Assembly (NCBI GenBank): GCA_964523945.1
Contig: CAZGBU010000086.1
Span: forward strand, 1-8,678
Direction: 5' to 3'
Origin: CAKTOF01 sp964523945
Lineage (GTDB): Bacteria > Bacillota > Clostridia > Oscillospirales > Oscillospiraceae
DNA: 8,678 nt
The translations under genes were made by a program, and so were the position numbers. Of this stretch, positions 5,825 through 8,678 are shown in pieces; the stretch's first letter is position 1; each line of letters begins with the position of its first letter. The notes under the pieces were generated by a model. That model was not told where the DNA came from and did not search any database. It saw only the letters and a list, made by a program, of their open reading frames with translations.

Positions 5825-6935
5825 CCCAACACCGGCCGGCGGCCGGAGACATAAGCAGGGCAGCGTGATCTCCAGCGCCATCTACTACTTCGCGGATTCC
5901 TACAATTATAAAGATGTCACGGTCACCGGCTCCTTGGCGACGGGCGATTTGAAGTACACCATCAGGCTGTATGCCACCGATTATCAGACCGGCGGTCTGG
6001 AAATCCGCAAGGTGTTTACCGGCTTGACTAATGACCTGATCGGGGTGCTGAAGGAGACCCTGACCTTCACCGTTACCGTCGCAGCCGGAGAGACAGTCGC
6101 CGACGTTTCCTTCGCGGACTTCACTTATGGCGCGAGAAATGATTTCTACTATTATCGGCTGCCAGAGCGGCTGTCTAATGGCACGTACACTGTGATTGAG
6201 ACTGGCTACGCTGTGGATGGCTACACCATGACTTCTAACACGGAGAACTCCATCTATGTGGCTGATCAGTCTATCGGCTATTCCACCTGCTCACTGAACA
6301 ACGCCTACAGCGGTCAGGCGTACCGCGTGGTCTTCTTGGCTGGCGACCACGTCGTGATGAACATTTCCTACAACAGTACCGCTACGGAAGATTCCTACAC
6401 GCGGTTCGTCTGGATGGACCTGAACGAGGAGTACAAGTGGAGCGTAGACCAGAGCGGGACCGGCGTTGTACGGAGCAACCTGGCCGCCCACTATGACTTC
6501 AACCAGAGCCAGTTGGATTCTGCCGAAGGCAAGATCACCGTTCTGAATGCCCTTGGTGTCACTGCTGACCGCAACTGGAACTTTGACGGCTTCTATCTGG
6601 TGCAGGAGGAAGTCATGCGGGACGTGGCCTATAGCGACCTGGCCGGCGTCATGGCCCTGTCTGATGAGCCGAATGTTCAGGCCGGCGAGGATGGCGTCAA
6701 GACACTGACCTTCGAGGCCTCTTACAGCAACGAGGACGACGGCGATTCGGACCGGGAGCCTCCCATCGCGTGGCCCGACGATCCCACCGACATCCCCGAC
6801 GAGGGTACGCCGCTGGCTGACGCGCCCGCTACCAACGACAGCACCGGCATCTGGGTCCTGGCCGCCGGTGTGTCCGACTTGGCCTTGGTGTGGCTGGCTC
6901 TGACCGACAAGAAGCGCAGGGACGATAAGGCCTGA
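5802..6935 (+). CDS. Wall-anchored surface protein with CnaB-like domain, 5' end missing
   Basis: A 377-residue frame encoding most of a cell-wall-anchored adhesin or pilin-like protein. Residues about 64-168 look like a CnaB/SpaA-type domain: GLEIRKVFTGLT with a candidate isopeptide Lys70, LTFTVTV, and YTVIETG with a candidate Glu133. A second beta-rich region follows (about 170-308), then an acidic Pro-rich spacer (DDPTDIPDEGTPLAD). The C terminus is an anchor signal: PATND at 342-346, a hydrophobic segment (348-367) and KKRRDDK. There is no signal peptide. The start at 5802 lies inside the preceding broken gene without a good ribosome site, and GTG 5865 is an alternative with only a weak one. 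The true N terminus seems to have been deleted. A class B sortase lies 120 bases downstream, the expected partner. The family call is good; whether the protein is made and exported is doubtful. Confidence 0.7.
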   Translation: MRNRPVPDPTPAGGRRHKQGSVISSAIYYFADSYNYKDVTVTGSLATGDLKYTIRLYATDYQTGGLEIRKVFTGLTNDLIGVLKETLTFTVTVAAGETVADVSFADFTYGARNDFYYYRLPERLSNGTYTVIETGYAVDGYTMTSNTENSIYVADQSIGYSTCSLNNAYSGQAYRVVFLAGDHVVMNISYNSTATEDSYTRFVWMDLNEEYKWSVDQSGTGVVRSNLAAHYDFNQSQLDSAEGKITVLNALGVTADRNWNFDGFYLVQEEVMRDVAYSDLAGVMALSDEPNVQAGEDGVKTLTFEASYSNEDDGDSDREPPIAWPDDPTDIPDEGTPLADAPATNDSTGIWVLAAGVSDLALVWLALTDKKRRDDKA

Positions 6936-6986
6936 TCGTCAGGGAACGCGCGTTTTCACAACCTCGTACCTAATTGCAAACCCAAG

Positions 6987-7012
6987 GGGGCCCGGATGCC
7001 GGCCCGGGCCCC
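6987..7012 (+). terminator. GC-rich hairpin between surface protein and sortase genes
   Basis: GGGGCCCGG (6987-6995) pairs perfectly with CCGGGCCCC (7004-7012) around an eight-base loop. It is followed by TGCGTATTTCGTTTT, an interrupted T-rich stretch rather than a clean U tract. It may act as a partial terminator that lowers sortase expression relative to its substrate, or as an mRNA-stability hairpin. Confidence 0.5.
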
Positions 7013-7055
7013 TGCGTATTTCGTTTTGATCGCGATCCGAGAGGAGGAACCCGGC

Positions 7056-7958
7056 ATGTCCCCGAAAATCAGAAAATTGCTGCTGACCGTTCTAGCGCTG
7101 ATCCTGTGTGTCAGCGTTGTAATGGTGATCCGTCAGACTCTCCAGTATAAGGAGGGCGAGGCGGAGTACGCCGAGGCCGAGGCCCTGGTGGAGCTGCCGG
7201 ATCTTTCGGACCTGGAACCCGACCCTGGCACGGAGACAGAGGAGGAACCGGACACGGAGGAGGAAACCGCCGTCTACGTGGATCCCTATGCCAATGCCCT
7301 GGCGGCCATGGACTTCACGGCCTTGCGGGAGGTCAACAGCGACATGCTGGGCTGGATTCTGATTCCCGGCACCGTCATCTCCTACCCTCTGCTGCAGGGC
7401 ACCGACAACCAGTACTATCTGACCCACACCTGGAAAAAGCGGACCAACGTGGTGGGCTCCATCTTCTTGGAGTGTCAGAACAGCGCGGATCTGTCTGATT
7501 TCAATACCATCGTCTACGGCCACCGGATGAACAACGGTTCCATGTTCGGCTCCCTGAAATATTACAAGCAGCAAAGCTACTGGGCCCAGCATCCTACGGT
7601 CTACATCACCGATGACAACGGCGTTCACTGCTATCAGATCTTCGCCGCCTATGAGATCAGCACCGCCGGGGATGCCTACCGGCTGTCCTTCTCCAGCGAT
7701 CAGGATAAGCAGGATTACATTGACTATTGCCTGTCCAAGTCCGTCATCAATACCGGGCTGACGCCTACTGTGTACGACCGAATCCTGACGCTGTCCACCT
7801 GCACCGGCAACGGGTATGCCACCCGTTGGGTCGTCCAAGCCTATCTGAAGGGCGAGGTTTCGTCCTCCTCCGCTGCAACGGATGCCGCGAATGCCGCCTC
7901 CACCGACGAGGCCGCGTCCGCCGGCGAGGCCGTCTCTGACGGTGAAACCGGGAACTGA
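7056..7958 (+). CDS. srtB: Class B sortase
   Basis: A 300-residue membrane-anchored transpeptidase that cleaves a C-terminal sorting signal and attaches the protein to the cell wall. The N terminus (MSPKIRKLLLTVLALILCVS, about 5-26) is a signal anchor, followed by an acidic linker rich in Glu and Thr (about 34-72). The catalytic domain has the class B features: the N-terminal helix region with VNSDMLGWILIPG, YYLTHTW, His156 in VYGHRMNNGSMFGSL, Cys249 in TLSTC and Arg257 in YATRWVV. The tail after 268 is Ser/Ala/Glu-rich and low in complexity. GAGGAGG (7041-7047) eight bases before ATG 7056 sets the start; an upstream in-frame ATG at 6996 falls in the hairpin loop and is rejected. The gene follows a wall-anchored protein that is its likely substrate. 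No terminator is evident after it. Confidence 0.92.
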   Translation: MSPKIRKLLLTVLALILCVSVVMVIRQTLQYKEGEAEYAEAEALVELPDLSDLEPDPGTETEEEPDTEEETAVYVDPYANALAAMDFTALREVNSDMLGWILIPGTVISYPLLQGTDNQYYLTHTWKKRTNVVGSIFLECQNSADLSDFNTIVYGHRMNNGSMFGSLKYYKQQSYWAQHPTVYITDDNGVHCYQIFAAYEISTAGDAYRLSFSSDQDKQDYIDYCLSKSVINTGLTPTVYDRILTLSTCTGNGYATRWVVQAYLKGEVSSSSAATDAANAASTDEAASAGEAVSDGETGN

Positions 7959-8082
7959 GATGTCAGCGCCGATGAAAAAAAGTAAAAAAACGTCGAGGAA
8001 AAAATGTAGGTTTGTGGCGGAGAGGAGGGAAAAAAGATAGACTCCCAATAGGACGGAAACCCGTACGTAAAGATTAACTATT
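7959..8082. other. A-rich, purine-rich stretch between sortase and IS element
   Basis: The + strand is strongly purine-rich here (long A runs, GGCGGAGAGGAGGG at about 8016-8029) and contains only a 26-codon very basic frame (7960-8040) with no ribosome site. I see no RNA gene or clear terminator. It is probably the flank into which the IS110-type element inserted. Confidence 0.4.
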
Positions 8083-8678
8083 AGATGTCAACCCCAAAAA
8101 TGAGTGGTGGTGTTGAAAAAAGATGGCTCAAAAAGGCACAGCAAAGCCGAGGTCTTGTCAGACCCCTGCTGGTTATACAAGTAGCTGCACTTAAGCCGCT
8201 GAGCAATATGGCATTTTGGATTTCTCCATGGCAAAAATCAAAGGCGCCAGTTTTCTTAGTGGCATGTGAAAGAGCAACATTGTAGTGTTTGCCCTCTGCC
8301 CGCTTCTTAGAGAGGTACGCAGCAAAGGTCGGGTCCCAATGGCAGACATACTTGGTCGCATTGTACAGAGCGTAGCGCAAGTATCTGGAGCCCCGCTTTT
8401 CCATGTGGGGATAGCAATTCTTGAGTTTGCCGGATTGATGGGTTGAAGGCGACATTCCGGCATAGGTGAGCAATTTGTCTGGGGACTCAAAACGGGCAGA
8501 GTCACCTGCCTCGGCCAAGATCATGGCGGCCATGCGAAAGCCTAATCCCGGAATTGTGGTAATGGGAGAATGGAGTTCCTCCATCAGAGTTTGAATCTGT
8601 GTTTCGATTTCAGCAATCTCGATATCCAGTTCACGGATGAGACGAATGGTGTGCTGCAATTCCAGGGACTTGGCGGGC
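8083..8678 (-). mobile_element. IS110-family insertion sequence, 3' part (right end inside window)
   Basis: The element runs off the right edge. It is recognised by the transposase of the next entry. About 108 bases of noncoding sequence follow the transposase stop and contain the hairpin GGTCT-TGTC-AGACC (8151-8164) and an imperfect inverted repeat TCAACCCCA/TGGTGTTGA (8088-8116). An outward-directed TTGACA (minus strand, 8091-8086) lies at the far end. IS110 elements lack terminal inverted repeats, so the boundary near 8083 is inferred from this TTGACA and from a CT dinucleotide (minus strand, 8084-8083), the core used by some family members. Confidence 0.55.
8191..8678 (-). pseudogene. IS110-family transposase, C-terminal part, frameshifted
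   Basis: The minus strand encodes the C-terminal half of an IS110/IS116/IS902-type recombinase; the N-terminal DEDD (RuvC-like) domain lies beyond the right edge. A helical linker (ELDIEIAEIETQIQTLMEEL) leads to the Transposase_20 domain: TIPGLGFRMAAMILAEAGD, LLTYAGMSPSTHQSGKLKN (the Ser of HQSGK, codon at 8434-8432, is the conserved catalytic serine) and GSRYLRYALYNATKY, then HYNVALSHATKK. There the frame breaks. Skipping one A in the run at 8254-8251 (minus strand) continues with LAPLIFAMEKSKMPYCSAA and a TAA at 8193-8191, which is the usual family ending. Unshifted, the frame runs 36 codons past that stop into the noncoding end, so the protein as written would have a wrong tail. The lesion is a one-base homopolymer insertion, either real or a sequencing error. 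Confidence 0.8.

Noticed and set aside
6996..7055. Upstream ATG for the sortase at 6996
   Set aside because: It lies in the loop of a strong hairpin with no ribosome site. ATG 7056 has GAGGAGG at good spacing and begins a proper signal anchor.
7960..8040. 26-codon basic peptide (MSAPMKKSKKTSRKK...) after the sortase
   Set aside because: No ribosome binding site, and the composition is explained by the A-rich stretch.
7092..8048. Minus-strand frame opposite the sortase (318 codons)
   Set aside because: Antisense shadow with Gly/Val/His bias. The sortase on the plus strand is certain.
8081..8190. Extended transposase C terminus in the unshifted frame
   Set aside because: The sequence past the A run does not resemble IS110 ends, while the shifted frame gives the normal ending and stop at 8191.
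1..8678. CRISPR array, tRNA or rRNA genes
   Set aside because: No regularly spaced repeats, cloverleaf or rRNA-like sequence found by eye.

Overview
The window looks like a GC-rich Clostridia genome (Bacillota), most likely a gut Oscillospiraceae/Flavonifractor-like organism. The reasons are strong AGGAGG-type ribosome binding sites, TTGACA/TATAAT-type promoters, a class B sortase with a cell-wall-anchored surface protein, and a compact type IV pilus-like operon containing a DUF4860-type protein. The lineage is inferred from gene families and style, not from a marker gene.

Layout. Bases 1-108 hold an unrecognised open frame on the minus strand that runs off the left edge. Bases 132-183 hold a perfect palindrome and a good extended -10 promoter for a transglutaminase-like lipoprotein (231-1274), which ends in a Rho-independent terminator. 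A second extended -10 promoter sits inside that terminator and appears to drive a tightly packed operon (1357-5126): a PilC/GspF-type platform protein, four small bitopic membrane proteins with pseudopilin-like topology (one DUF4860-like), and a canonical PilT retraction ATPase. The operon ends at a UUCG-loop terminator. No PilB/GspE, PilD or major pilin lies in the window.

Bases 5127-5392 are intergenic and AT-rich, with several inverted and direct repeats ahead of a candidate promoter. A broken gene follows (5393-5824). It once encoded a small protein of about 143 residues and now carries a +1 shift, an in-frame TAG and a -1 shift. Directly joined to it is a large surface-protein gene (5802-6935) with a CnaB-like domain and a C-terminal wall-anchor signal but no visible signal peptide, so its 5' end seems to be missing. 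A GC-rich hairpin separates it from a class B sortase gene (7056-7958), the probable anchoring enzyme. The right end (about 8083-8678, minus strand) is the 3' part of an IS110-family element. Its transposase has a frameshift near the C terminus, and its outer end carries an outward-facing TTGACA.

Taken together, the window encodes cell-surface functions (a pilus-like machine, a sortase/adhesin pair and a lipoprotein). The adhesin side shows decay and IS activity.
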